A stretch of DNA of 64,000 bases from Bacteroidota bacterium (GCA_023458215.1 JAEXAJ010000136.1:1-64000), one strand, 5' to 3'; positions 42,547-51,584 are shown, counted from the first letter of the stretch. Translations and numbers: made by a program. Notes: a model not told the origin generated them from the letters alone.

Positions 42547-45500
42547 ATGATGAAAATAGTGCATAATGGAAAACAACTCTATTTGAAAAGACTTTTCTGT
42601 TTATGTTTGATGAATCTCTTCTTCGGATTAAGCGGTTATGCTCTTCCCGACTATACTCTCCTGCAATATAAAGTAGAAAACGGATTGAATCATAATACCA
42701 CCTATTGTGCGCTTCAAGATAGCAGCGGACTTATTTGGATTGGTACGGGTAACGGTTTGAATTGCTTTGACGGCAATACCTTCCGGGTCTATTATATTCG
42801 CCACTCAACCGTAAATAGTAATCGTATCTTATCACTTGCAGAACTGGACGCATATACATTAGTAGTGGGCACTAACAGCGGCATCTGCTTGTATGATAAA
42901 CGTAAAGACGGACTGGAACCTTTGCAACTGACTACTGAATACGGTGTGTCTATCAGTTGTGAAGTGCCTCGGGTCGTCAAGGACAAAGAAGGAAATATAT
43001 GGATTGCCACCTTGGGACAAGGACTTTTTATCTGGAACCCCACTACAAACAAACTGACTCAAAACAGTTCATACAGTTCATTTATCGTTGATTTGTCTAC
43101 GCAAGATGAGACGGTATATGTTGCTACACTGCAAGACGGTTGGGTAGCTATGGGACTGGATGGCTCTTGCAGATATAAACAACCGATTATAGCCGAAGGG
43201 GGTGCAATGGCTACTCTTTCTACATTACTTGTCATACACGATACGGTATGGATAGGTACAGCCAATGGAAATATTTTTTCATTTCAATCTTCGGATGGCA
43301 AGCTGAAAGACCGATATAGTCAGCTGGCAAAGAGGCAGGAAGCCGTGCTCTGTCTTCGTATGATAGGAAATGGGCGCTTGTTGATAGGTAGTAGTGACGG
43401 TGCTTTTCTGCTCGATACCGCAACCGGAAATATAGATACTGCCGATAGCCTGATTGGAGAACGCATGGCAACCAGTCAACTCAATGCCATTATGCAGGAT
43501 AAAGAAAACGGGCTGTGGATGGCTACAGAACAAGACGGCATCAACTACCTGGCATGGCATACCCGCCATTTCGAACGGTTTACTTATGAACCCAATGCGG
43601 ATTTGATGAAACGAGAAAACGGCATCGGTCCATTGTGCGAAGATAATGCGGGAGGAGTCTGGGTAGGAAACCGGTATGGCTTGTGGAAGTTGCATAAGGA
43701 TGATAGCGTGCTGAAACGTGTGCCACTGGCTGCTGATAAAGATTGGCAGATAGAAGTAACGGCACTGTTGCAATACCAGAACAAATTATGGATAGGAACC
43801 AACGGCAGCGGATTGGCAGTGATGGATTTGTCTTCGGGCAAGATACACTGGTATCGCCATTCTCAGCAAATGCCCCATACGATTGGTAGCGATGTAGTGT
43901 TGGCCCTGCATGCTACACGTGACGGGGAGATCTATGTAGGAACCAGTTGGGGGCTTTGTCGTTACAACCCGAAAACAGATGATTTCCTGACGGTTACTAC
44001 GGTTGGTATGATGGTCGAAGTGCTGGACTTGCACGAAGACGCATACGGTTATTTGTGGGTGGCTACCGGCAATAGCGGAGTGTTCCGTTGCCATTTGAAG
44101 CGAGGGGAGTGGAAGAACTTTCAAGCTTCTTCGGATGGAAAAGGGCTGACCATTAACTCTGTGGTAGCTTTGCTCGAAGGAAGCAACGGTAAGATGTGGT
44201 TTGCAACCGATGGAGGTGGCCTTTGTTCTTATGATCGCGAAAAGGAAGAGTTCTCCCGTTTAGGTGCAGGAACCAAAGTACCTATCCCGAATGTCATCTA
44301 TAGTATAGAAGAAGATGCGGGCGGTGATCTATGGTTGTCCAGCTATTGGGGATTAATGCGGATTAATCCCGCCAATTTGCAACTATCTGTTTACACCGTC
44401 TCCGATGGCTTACAGAGTAATCAGTTCTGCCGTCGTTCCTCACTACTTACGCAAGATGGCTGGATGTTCTTCGGCAATATCGGTGGATTGAGTGCCTGCC
44501 GTCCGGAATTATTCCGAAGGAATCCCTATATTCCTCCTGTTATCATATCCGATTTGAGTTTTCCTTATATTGACGACCAGGCACAAGTGCGTAAACTGAA
44601 AGGCACGGGTGGCCCGTCTGTAGAGCAAAAACGGATAGAACTTCCTTATAATAATAACAGTTTCGGCATTTCATTTGCAGCACTGAGCTACAGCGACCCG
44701 TCTCGCAATCGTTATAGCTACATCTTGCATGGGATAGACCGGGAATGGATTAAATCCACCGAGCAAACCACTGCATATTATACTGATTTACCGCCCGGAG
44801 AATATGAATTTGAAGTGAGAGGGTGCAATAATAATGGTATATGGAGTAAAGAAAGCCATCGGCTCACTATTATTATTACTCCCCCTTGGTGGTTGTCCGG
44901 CTGGGCTTATACGGTCTATATTTGTTTAAGTGTACTGTTGGTGTGCCTGCTGGCTTGGAAATGGAACCAATGGGTGAAACAGAAGTATCAAAAGCGGATG
45001 GAACAATTTCGCATCATGCAAGAGAAGGAAACTTACCGTTCGAAAGTAGGATTTTTCGTTAATCTGGTGCACGAAATACGCACTCCGCTTAGTTTGATAA
45101 ATTTGCCTTTGGAGCAATTGCTTGAACATCGGGATATGAAAGAGGCAGATACAATGAAGTATCTTGAAACGATACGGCATAATGTGGGTTATTTGTTGGG
45201 AATAACCAACGAATTACTCGACTTTCAGAAGATGGAAAATGAAGGTCTTACATTTGGACTGCAACCTTGCAATGTTTCCCAGTTGGTGCGCGGGATAGCT
45301 GCGCAGTTTACCGAGAGCTTCCGGCTGAATGGGAAAGAACTTAATGTGCGGCTGCCCGAAAAGAATAGGCAGGTGATGACTGATGCCGGCAAATTGAGTA
45401 AAGTAATTGTCAATTTCCTGAGCAATGCGATGAAGTATGCCCGCAAACAGATTCGTTTGGAGCTGACTTTTGACAATGAAATGTTTCACCTGTCAGTCAG

Positions 45501-46563
45501 TGATGACGGTCCGGGTATTGATCCGGAAGAACATTCCCGGATATTCACAGCTTTTTATCAGGTAAATAATGAGTATCAAAGACCGGGAACGGGCATCGGT
45601 CTTGCTTTCTCGCGTAGTCTGGCGGAAGGTATGAATGGAAAACTTCAACTCACCGAGAGTGAGTGGGGTGGTTCTTGCTTTACACTTTCTTTGCCTATTG
45701 GCGAAGCGGTGCAAGAGACAGGAACGGAGGTAGATGCGATAGTTATTGAAAAGGAAGAAATATCCGAAAATACCGAATTGAACGGACGACGCTTCACTGT
45801 GCTGATGGTGGAGGATAATCAGGAATTATTGGCGATGACTGCTGGCATGTTGAATAAATGGTTTATTGTGCAGAAGGCGGAGAATGGAGAGAAAGCTTTG
45901 GAATTACTGAAACAAGATACGGTGGATATCATTATAAGTGATGTCATGATGCCGGTAATGGATGGCATCGAATTGTGCAGGCAAGTAAAAAGTAATATTG
46001 AGTGGTCGCATATTCCTGTCATATTATTAACTGCCAAAACCAGTCTTGAAGCAAAAACGGCAGGTGTGGAGTGCGGTGCGGATGTTTATGTGGAGAAACC
46101 GTTTACCATTCGCCAACTCAAAGCGCAAATAGAAAATCTCTTGAACCTGCGAATCTCGTATTATAAAGTAATGCAGCACTTGGGTTTGAGCAACGGAGAA
46201 AAAGAACCTGTTAACGGAGTGAACAACGTGTTGTCTCAACGTGATTGCGAATTAATTAGCAAAATAAGAACTACTATTGAGCAACAAATGGCGGAACCGG
46301 ATTTCTCGGTCGATACATTGGCTGATGCCATGAACATGAGTCGTTCGAACTTCTATCGTAAAATAAAAGCACTGTCCGGCATGGCGCCTAATGATTATTT
46401 GAAGATTGTCCGTTTGAATCGTGCCGCCGAACTGTTACAGCAAGGACATAGGGCAACGGAGGTTTACGAAATGACCGGGTTTAGTACAGCGTCGTATTTT
46501 ACGAAATGCTTTAAAGAGTATTTTGGGGTACTTCCTAAAGACTTTGTGGATAGGAAAAAATAG
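42547..46563 (+). CDS. Hybrid two-component system regulator (HTCS)
   Basis: One polypeptide of 1338 residues combines sensor, kinase, receiver and DNA-binding parts. A signal/anchor (KRLFCLCLMNLFFGLSGYA) precedes two seven-bladed propeller repeats (LIWIGTGNGLNCFDG, NIWIATLGQGLFIWN, LWIGTNGSGLAVMD and others). Next comes a Y_Y_Y domain (SYILHGIDREWIKSTEQTTAYYTDLPPGEYEFEVRG) and a membrane helix (about 783-806). The kinase has His842 in NLVHEIRTPLSL and N/G boxes (VNFLSNAMKYA, DDGPGIDPEEH, GTGIGLAFS). A receiver follows (DVMMPVMDGIELC, Asp1132), then an AraC-type HTH (VDTLADAMNMSRSNFYRKIKALSG). It very probably controls the divergent utilisation locus beside it. Confidence 0.95.
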   Translation: MMKIVHNGKQLYLKRLFCLCLMNLFFGLSGYALPDYTLLQYKVENGLNHNTTYCALQDSSGLIWIGTGNGLNCFDGNTFRVYYIRHSTVNSNRILSLAELDAYTLVVGTNSGICLYDKRKDGLEPLQLTTEYGVSISCEVPRVVKDKEGNIWIATLGQGLFIWNPTTNKLTQNSSYSSFIVDLSTQDETVYVATLQDGWVAMGLDGSCRYKQPIIAEGGAMATLSTLLVIHDTVWIGTANGNIFSFQSSDGKLKDRYSQLAKRQEAVLCLRMIGNGRLLIGSSDGAFLLDTATGNIDTADSLIGERMATSQLNAIMQDKENGLWMATEQDGINYLAWHTRHFERFTYEPNADLMKRENGIGPLCEDNAGGVWVGNRYGLWKLHKDDSVLKRVPLAADKDWQIEVTALLQYQNKLWIGTNGSGLAVMDLSSGKIHWYRHSQQMPHTIGSDVVLALHATRDGEIYVGTSWGLCRYNPKTDDFLTVTTVGMMVEVLDLHEDAYGYLWVATGNSGVFRCHLKRGEWKNFQASSDGKGLTINSVVALLEGSNGKMWFATDGGGLCSYDREKEEFSRLGAGTKVPIPNVIYSIEEDAGGDLWLSSYWGLMRINPANLQLSVYTVSDGLQSNQFCRRSSLLTQDGWMFFGNIGGLSACRPELFRRNPYIPPVIISDLSFPYIDDQAQVRKLKGTGGPSVEQKRIELPYNNNSFGISFAALSYSDPSRNRYSYILHGIDREWIKSTEQTTAYYTDLPPGEYEFEVRGCNNNGIWSKESHRLTIIITPPWWLSGWAYTVYICLSVLLVCLLAWKWNQWVKQKYQKRMEQFRIMQEKETYRSKVGFFVNLVHEIRTPLSLINLPLEQLLEHRDMKEADTMKYLETIRHNVGYLLGITNELLDFQKMENEGLTFGLQPCNVSQLVRGIAAQFTESFRLNGKELNVRLPEKNRQVMTDAGKLSKVIVNFLSNAMKYARKQIRLELTFDNEMFHLSVSDDGPGIDPEEHSRIFTAFYQVNNEYQRPGTGIGLAFSRSLAEGMNGKLQLTESEWGGSCFTLSLPIGEAVQETGTEVDAIVIEKEEISENTELNGRRFTVLMVEDNQELLAMTAGMLNKWFIVQKAENGEKALELLKQDTVDIIISDVMMPVMDGIELCRQVKSNIEWSHIPVILLTAKTSLEAKTAGVECGADVYVEKPFTIRQLKAQIENLLNLRISYYKVMQHLGLSNGEKEPVNGVNNVLSQRDCELISKIRTTIEQQMAEPDFSVDTLADAMNMSRSNFYRKIKALSGMAPNDYLKIVRLNRAAELLQQGHRATEVYEMTGFSTASYFTKCFKEYFGVLPKDFVDRKK

Positions 46564-46567
46564 AAAA

Positions 46568-46605
46568 CCACACTGCGGGACAATTGTAGTCTCATCGCAG
46601 TGTGG
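46568..46605 (-). terminator. Hairpin between the HTCS and ECF genes
   Basis: CCACACTGCG (46568-46577) pairs with CGCAGTGTGG (46596-46605). On the minus strand the stem is followed by TTTTCTA, so it best fits the end of the ECF sigma transcript. It may also serve the convergent HTCS gene. Confidence 0.65.
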
Positions 46606-46662
46606 CATTGCCATGCTATCAGGTGAAAATGTTTGGCTATTTGTAAGGTTTAGGCGATATGG

Positions 46663-47166
46663 TTATACGAAATCTTTTAGTTCTTGTTGCAACTTTTGGC
46701 GTGTAAAGAAGATGCGGCTCTTTACAGTACCTAGTGGAACTCCTAACTTTTCTGCAATTTCGCGATATTTGAAACCTGATACATGCATAGAGAAAGGCAC
46801 TTTGTATTCACGTGGCAGTGAGTTGACAATGCGATGCATCTCTTTAAGATCATAATTGCTTTCGGTGCTCTCAAAAGCGCTGTCACGTGGCAGGTTTAGG
46901 TGGTATAGGTTATCGGTAGTATCCACAAATGTCTGGTCACGTACTACTTTACGATAGTTGTTGATAAAGATATTGCGCATAATGGTATATATCCAGCCTT
47001 TAAAGTTTGTATCGGGCATGTATTTATCTTCGTTATCTAAAGCTTTCAGAGAAGTTTCTTGCAGCAGGTCGTTAGCTTCTTCGCGGTCGGAGGTCAGTTT
47101 GAATGCAAAGCGTAAAAGGTCGTCTTGTACTCCGAGTAAGTCTTTGGTAAATGTTATACTATTCAT
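46663..47166 (-). CDS. ECF-type RNA polymerase sigma factor, copy 1
   Basis: A 167-residue sigma-70 factor of the extracytoplasmic group with region 2 (RFAFKLTSDREEANDLLQETSLKAL, FKGWIYTIMRNIFINNYRKV) and region 4 (LPREYKVPFSMHVSGFKYREIAEKLGVPLGTVKSRIFFTRQKL). I start at 47166 (MNSITFTKDLLGV). The frame continues upstream into non-coding sequence that aligns with the promoter of the second copy. No anti-sigma gene is adjacent on either side. By my count it differs from the copy at 47654 at 17 of 167 positions, mostly near residues 90-105. Confidence 0.92.
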   Translation of the reverse strand: MNSITFTKDLLGVQDDLLRFAFKLTSDREEANDLLQETSLKALDNEDKYMPDTNFKGWIYTIMRNIFINNYRKVVRDQTFVDTTDNLYHLNLPRDSAFESTESNYDLKEMHRIVNSLPREYKVPFSMHVSGFKYREIAEKLGVPLGTVKSRIFFTRQKLQQELKDFV

Positions 47167-47308
47167 AATGTGTGAGGTTTTTAAATTTATTGTTTGTTTC
47201 GTTTGATGCTGCAAGTTTACGGAAGAATTTCCGATGGAATGGGAGGGTTTCAAACACTCTTCAGGGGCTAAACTAACAATTGATAGATTTCGGGCGTGTT
47301 TTGATAGA
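47167..47308 (-). promoter_or_regulatory. Upstream block of ECF copy 1
   Basis: On the minus strand TCTATCAA occurs twice, 21 bp apart (47301-47308 and 47280-47287). CCCCTGAAGAGTGTTTGAAA and TAAACTTGCA follow, then CAAACGAAACAAACAAT just before the leader. The same words occur at identical distances before copy 2. TAAACTTG resembles the -7 consensus. Confidence 0.65.
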
Positions 47309-47388
47309 ATACGGTGCGTGCTTTCTGAATATGAATATTATAGCACACAGAATTATAAGACCGGTTTGCTTCATTACTGAATGGTTTT

Positions 47389-47518
47389 GAATAAAATGTG
47401 AATAGAACGCAGACTACACAGACTAACGCAGTTCTTTTTTGCAATGTATCAGCGCAGCCAATTTCTCTGCGTCCGTCTGCGTAGTCTGTGTCGTCTGTGT
47501 TCCAACTTTATTTTATTC
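47389..47518. repeat. Iterated-word inverted repeat (ACGCAGAC family)
   Basis: Left arm GAATAAAAT then GAACGCAGACTACACAGAC (47389-47431) is the complement, with offsets, of the right arm 47467-47518 (CTGCGTCCGTCTGCG, GTCTGTGT, ATTTTATTC). The word is close to ACGCAGACT or ACACAGACT. It fills most of the 487-base gap between the two ECF genes. The rest of the gap is the block before copy 1 and the terminator of copy 2. Confidence 0.75.
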
Positions 47519-47552
47519 ATTATTTTCGCGTTTTGAACTCTTTAATATTTAT

Positions 47553-47588
47553 CATAAAAAAAGCAGATCCGAATTTTCGGATCTGCTT
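47553..47588 (-). terminator. Intrinsic terminator of ECF copy 2
   Basis: AAGCAGATCCGA and TCGGATCTGCTT form 12 perfect pairs around a tight loop. On the minus strand the stem runs into TTTTTTTATG, 65 bases after the copy 2 stop. This is a textbook intrinsic terminator and implies the two sigma genes are separate transcripts. Confidence 0.9.
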
Positions 47589-47653
47589 GACTCGTTGATA
47601 TAACTGAAATTTATACTATATATTATGGATATAGGTGATTTCTTCTGCTTTTA

Positions 47654-48157
47654 CTAAACAAAATCTTTCAATTCTTGTTGTAGCTTCTGACGGGTGAAGA
47701 AGATGCGACTCTTCACTGTGCCGAGAGGAAGTCCCAGTCTTTCTGCTATTTCGCGGTACTTGAATCCGGAAACGTGCATAGAGAAAGGTATTTTGTATTC
47801 ACGAGGAAGGGCATTGACAATGCGATGCATCTCCTTGAGGTCATAAGCTCTTTCGGTACTATCTGAAGCTATGTCGCGGGGTAAACTCAGATGATAAAGA
47901 TTATCGGTCTGATCGACAAAAGTTTGGTCACGCATTACCTTGCGATAGTTGTTGATGAAGATATTGCGCATGATGGTATATATCCAACCTTTAAAATTAG
48001 TGTCGGGCATATATTTATCTTCGTTATCTAAAGCTTTCAGAGATGTTTCTTGGAGCAGGTCGTTGGCTTCTTCACGGTCGGAAGTGAGTTTGAATGCAAA
48101 GCGGAATAAATCGTCTTGAACTCCTACCAGGTCTTTTGCAAATGTTACACTCTTCAT
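47654..48157 (-). CDS. ECF-type RNA polymerase sigma factor, copy 2
   Basis: A 167-residue near-duplicate of the gene at 46663, with the same sigma region 2 (FKLTSDREEANDLLQETSLKAL) and region 4 (FKYREIAERLGLPLGTVKSRIFFTRQKL). Region 2 is almost unchanged and the DNA-reading helix of region 4 differs only conservatively, so both should recognise nearly the same promoters. Start at 48157 (MKSVTFAKDLVGV). It has its own terminator and no anti-sigma partner nearby. It is divergent from the glycine-lipid genes. Confidence 0.92.
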   Translation of the reverse strand: MKSVTFAKDLVGVQDDLFRFAFKLTSDREEANDLLQETSLKALDNEDKYMPDTNFKGWIYTIMRNIFINNYRKVMRDQTFVDQTDNLYHLSLPRDIASDSTERAYDLKEMHRIVNALPREYKIPFSMHVSGFKYREIAERLGLPLGTVKSRIFFTRQKLQQELKDFV

Positions 48158-48299
48158 AATGTGCAATGTTTTAATGTTAATTGTTCGTTTCGTTTGGTTT
48201 TGCAATTCTACGAACTTTCTCCCTTTTCGACCGACGAATTTCAATCACTCTTTAGGGGAAAAACTGTCAATTGATAGATATTAGGTGCTTTTTGATAGA
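48158..48299 (-). promoter_or_regulatory. Upstream block of ECF copy 2
   Basis: TCTATCAA twice, 21 bp apart (48292-48299 and 48271-48278 on the minus strand), then CCCCTAAAGAGTGATTGAAA, TAGAATTGCA and CAAACGAAACGAACAAT. Every word is at the same distance from the ATG as before copy 1 (142 and 114 bases for the repeat edges). TAGAATTG is a near -7 element. Confidence 0.65.
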
Positions 48300-48325
48300 T
48301 ATTGGGTGTAGTTTTCTGTTGATTT

Positions 48326-48358
48326 TTTGCGATTAATTAAAAAGATGCGTTAATTTTG
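48326..48358 (+). promoter_or_regulatory. Promoter of glsA-glsB
   Basis: TTTG (48326-48329), a 21-base gap, then TAATTTTG (48351-48358), an exact TAnnTTTG. Transcription should start near 48365, 18 bases before the glsA ATG. This rules out the longer frame start at 48356. Confidence 0.75.
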
Positions 48359-48382
48359 CGCATTCATTTCATCGAAAGAAGA

Positions 48383-49201
48383 ATGGCTGACGACTCTTTA
48401 TTTTTGATTGACATAGATAAGATACTTCGGGAAAAAGCTCCGAAGTACTTTAAGTATATCCCTAAATTCGTCGTCTCTTACCTGAAACGGATTGTCCATC
48501 AGGAAGAGTTGAATGTCTTCTTAAGGGATTCAAAAGATAAGGTAGGGGTGGACTTCCTGAAAGCCTGCCTTGAATTTCTTGACGCCAAAATTGTGGTGAA
48601 AGGAGAAGAAAACCTTCCGAAAGAAGGATTGTGCACATTGGTATCCAACCATCCATTAGGCGGGCAAGATGGGGTGGCATTGGGATATGTACTCGGTACC
48701 TATTATAATGGTAAGGTGAAATACATGGTCAATGATCTGTTGATGAATCTGCACGGATTGGCACCACTTTGCATTCCTATCAATAAAACAGGCAAACAAG
48801 CCAAAGACTTTCCCCGCATGGTTGAAGCCGGTTTTGCCTCGGACGACCAACTGATTATGTTTCCCGCAGGCTTGTGCTCCCGTCGTCAGAATGGAGTTAT
48901 TCGTGACCTGGACTGGAAGAAAACCTTCATAGTGAAAAGCGTTGAGTCCCACCGTGATGTTGTACCTATCCATTTTGAAGGGCGGAACTCTGATTTCTTT
49001 TATAATTTAGCTAATCTTTGCAAGGCATTGGGCATTAAGTTTAATATAGCTATGCTCTATCTGGCAGATGAAATGCTGAAGAACCGTCATAAGACGTTTA
49101 CCGTCACTATTGGAAAACCTATTCCCTGGCAGACATTCGATAAGTCGAAAACACCTGCACAGTGGGCGCAATACGTGAAGGATATCGTATATAAACTGTA
49201 G
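48383..49201 (+). CDS. glsA: Glycine-lipid O-acyltransferase GlsA (PlsC-like)
   Basis: In Bacteroides thetaiotaomicron, GlsA adds the second acyl chain to the hydroxyl of N-acyl-3-hydroxy-acyl-glycine, completing glycine lipids of the membrane. The start at 48383 (MADDSLFLIDIDKIL) gives 272 residues. The acyltransferase motif is SNHPLGGQDG, with His90 and Asp96 (five residues between, as in the ornithine-lipid-type subfamily, not four as in PlsC). Later motifs are CIPINKTGKQ and IMFPAGLCSRRQNGVIRDLDWKKTF. The adjacent GNAT gene makes the pair diagnostic. Confidence 0.85.
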   Translation: MADDSLFLIDIDKILREKAPKYFKYIPKFVVSYLKRIVHQEELNVFLRDSKDKVGVDFLKACLEFLDAKIVVKGEENLPKEGLCTLVSNHPLGGQDGVALGYVLGTYYNGKVKYMVNDLLMNLHGLAPLCIPINKTGKQAKDFPRMVEAGFASDDQLIMFPAGLCSRRQNGVIRDLDWKKTFIVKSVESHRDVVPIHFEGRNSDFFYNLANLCKALGIKFNIAMLYLADEMLKNRHKTFTVTIGKPIPWQTFDKSKTPAQWAQYVKDIVYKL

Positions 49202-49244
49202 AAATACCGTATATAATTTAAAGAAGAACTACTAACAAAAAAAT

Positions 49245-50222
49245 ATGGAAGATATTATTGCACCGATAAGCAAAGAATTGCTGAAAGCGGAGTTGACTGA
49301 GGAGAAACGTTTGCGTATGACGAATAGAAGTCATAACCAAATTTATATTATTACTGCTCAAGACTCCCCGAATACGATGAAAGAGATCGGACGTTTGCGC
49401 GAAATAGCATTCCGTGCCGCAGGAGGAGGAACAGGCAAGTCGATGGATATTGATGAATATGATATCATGGATAATCCCTACAAACAACTGATCGTCTGGA
49501 ATCCCGAAGCAGAAGAAATTCTTGGCGGTTATCGTTATATTTTGGGTACTGACGTTCAATACGACGAACATTGCGCTCCGCTACTTGCTACGGCACACAT
49601 GTTTAATTTCTCACCGACATTCTTGAATGAATATCTTCCTACTACCATCGAATTGGGACGCTCGTTTGTAACCCTCGAATATCAATCAACCCGCTCAGAT
49701 AGTAAAGGCCTGTTTGCACTGGATAATTTGTGGGACGGACTGGGTGCATTGACAGTGGTTATGCCCAATGTAAAGTACTTCTTTGGTAAAGTAACCATGT
49801 ATCCCAGCTATCACCGTCAAGGACGTGACATGATCCTTTATTTCTTGAAAAAGCATTTTGGTGACAAGGATAACCTGATTACTCCGATGAAACCGTTGAT
49901 TTTGGAAGCAGATGAGAAAGATTTGGCTGCTTTGTTCTGTAAGGACACATTTAAGGAAGACTACAAAATATTGAATTGTGAGATCCGTAAGTTGGGTTAT
50001 AACATACCTCCACTGGTGAATGCTTATATGAGCCTTAGCCCGACAATGCGTATGTTTGGCACAGCCATCAACTATGGCTTCGGTGATGTGGAAGAAACCG
50101 GTATTTTGATTGCCGTAGATGAGATCTTAGCCGATAAGCGAATCCGTCATATCGAGTCGTTCATAGAGAATGAACCCGATGCATGTAAGATTACATCGGG
50201 AGCAAACAAAATCATTATATAA
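49245..50222 (+). CDS. glsB: Glycine N-acyltransferase GlsB (GNAT family)
   Basis: GlsB joins a 3-hydroxy fatty acid to glycine, the first step of glycine-lipid synthesis. It resembles OlsB of ornithine-lipid synthesis. The 325 residues have an OlsB-like GNAT core: REIAFRAAGGGTGKSMDIDEYDIMDNPYKQLIVWNPEAEEILGGYRYILG, then TTIELGRSFVTLEYQ, LWDGLGALTVVMPNVKYFFGKVTMYPSYHRQGRDMILYFLKKHF. A C-terminal part of about 120 residues ends with the helical KRIRHIESFIENEP. It follows glsA after 43 bases in the same direction and faces dgt. Confidence 0.87.
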   Translation: MEDIIAPISKELLKAELTEEKRLRMTNRSHNQIYIITAQDSPNTMKEIGRLREIAFRAAGGGTGKSMDIDEYDIMDNPYKQLIVWNPEAEEILGGYRYILGTDVQYDEHCAPLLATAHMFNFSPTFLNEYLPTTIELGRSFVTLEYQSTRSDSKGLFALDNLWDGLGALTVVMPNVKYFFGKVTMYPSYHRQGRDMILYFLKKHFGDKDNLITPMKPLILEADEKDLAALFCKDTFKEDYKILNCEIRKLGYNIPPLVNAYMSLSPTMRMFGTAINYGFGDVEETGILIAVDEILADKRIRHIESFIENEPDACKITSGANKIII

Positions 50223-51584
50223 TTATGAGATTTCCGGCAGACTGTTGCCATTGATCTTACGATATAAATCGAGCGCAAAGACATCCGTCATTCCGGAGAT
50301 ATAATCCAATACCGCCTGTATTCTTTCATAGAGTGCAGGCGCTTTTATATTATACTGGCTGGAAACCCGGTTAATAAGCAGTTGCGAGTAAGCTTTCTCC
50401 GGAGAGCGCACAGCATCGATCATTAACTCTAGCAATGTACTGATGATGCGGAAACCAGCAAGTTCTATGTCTAATACATCTCTTGAGCGATAAATCTTCT
50501 CCATGGACACGGCTGCGCAATCGCTGTAGGCAGTGGCAGGCTTTTCTGAAATATTCTTGATGAGGCTTCCTTCAAATTCTCCGTTCAGTATGCTCTCTTC
50601 ATTGTTCAAGAAAGCTTGGGTACACTCGCGAATAAGCAAGCCTATAACCGAAGAACGCAGGTAAGCTATTTGCTCATTGGTGTCACTCACTATATTCAGC
50701 GTACGCAAAATACGATCTTTACGTTCCTCCGGGAAGTAGGAGAGTAATAAATCCTGCGTTTCCTGCTTGGTAAGTATTTTCAGTTTGTGAGCATCTTCAA
50801 TATCCATCATTTGATAACAAATATCATCAGCGGCTTCTACCAGATAAACCAGCGGATGGCGGGCGTATTTTAGCGGCGAGTCATTCAGTCTTTTCATGCC
50901 TAACTCGTCTGCAATCCGGCGGAAGCTATCTTCTTCTGTTGTGAAGAAACCGAATTTGGATTTCTTGCCTGCCAAGCTCGATGAAAAGGGGTATTTTACA
51001 ATACTGGCAAGGGTGGAGTAGGTGAGAACAAATCCACCTTTACGTCTTCCTTGAAATTGATGGGTGAGAAGACGGAAAGCATTTGCGTTTCCTTCGAAGT
51101 GGGTCAGGTCTTCCCATTGTGCAGGCGTGAGGTGTTCGCCGTTGGGTTGCTTGGCTTGCAAGGACATTCCTTTTCCTTCGGAGAAGAAAGTAGAAATGGC
51201 ACGCTCTCCCGAATGACCGAAAGGAGGATTTCCCAAATCGTGTGCAAGACAGGCGGCTGAGACGATCGATCCTATTTCTGCCAGAAAAGATTCTTGCAAA
51301 TCCGGATGGCGGAGGAGCAACGCTTTAGAAACATCATTACCCAATGAACGTCCTACGCAGGACACTTCAAGGCTATGAGTCAATCTGTTGTGTACAAATA
51401 TGCTTCCCGGAAGCGGAAACACTTGTGTCTTGTTTTGCAAACGTCGGAAAGGAGCTGAGAAGACAAGGCGGTCATAATCCCGTTGAAATTCAGACCGGTT
51501 TTCAATACGTGCTTCGTGGAATTCTTCCAGTCCGAAACGTTTGGCAGATATAAGGGTATTCCAATTCATCATATGATTGTCCAT
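50223..51584 (-). CDS. dgt: dGTP triphosphohydrolase
   Basis: It hydrolyses dGTP to deoxyguanosine and triphosphate, balancing DNA precursors. The 453 residues show the HD-domain metal ligands: His in FVHNRLTHSLEVSCVGRSLG, HD in CLAHDLGNPPFGHSGE, and the distant Asp in LVYLVEAADDICYQMMDIEDAHKL. The N-terminal FQRDYDRLVFSAPFRRLQNKTQVFPL is the conserved nucleotide-site segment. I keep the first ATG (MDNHMMNWNTLISAKRFG), although the ATGs at residues 5 and 6 are possible. It is divergent from dut across 171 bases, so two genes of nucleotide-pool cleaning share one promoter region. Confidence 0.93.
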   Translation of the reverse strand: MDNHMMNWNTLISAKRFGLEEFHEARIENRSEFQRDYDRLVFSAPFRRLQNKTQVFPLPGSIFVHNRLTHSLEVSCVGRSLGNDVSKALLLRHPDLQESFLAEIGSIVSAACLAHDLGNPPFGHSGERAISTFFSEGKGMSLQAKQPNGEHLTPAQWEDLTHFEGNANAFRLLTHQFQGRRKGGFVLTYSTLASIVKYPFSSSLAGKKSKFGFFTTEEDSFRRIADELGMKRLNDSPLKYARHPLVYLVEAADDICYQMMDIEDAHKLKILTKQETQDLLLSYFPEERKDRILRTLNIVSDTNEQIAYLRSSVIGLLIRECTQAFLNNEESILNGEFEGSLIKNISEKPATAYSDCAAVSMEKIYRSRDVLDIELAGFRIISTLLELMIDAVRSPEKAYSQLLINRVSSQYNIKAPALYERIQAVLDYISGMTDVFALDLYRKINGNSLPEIS

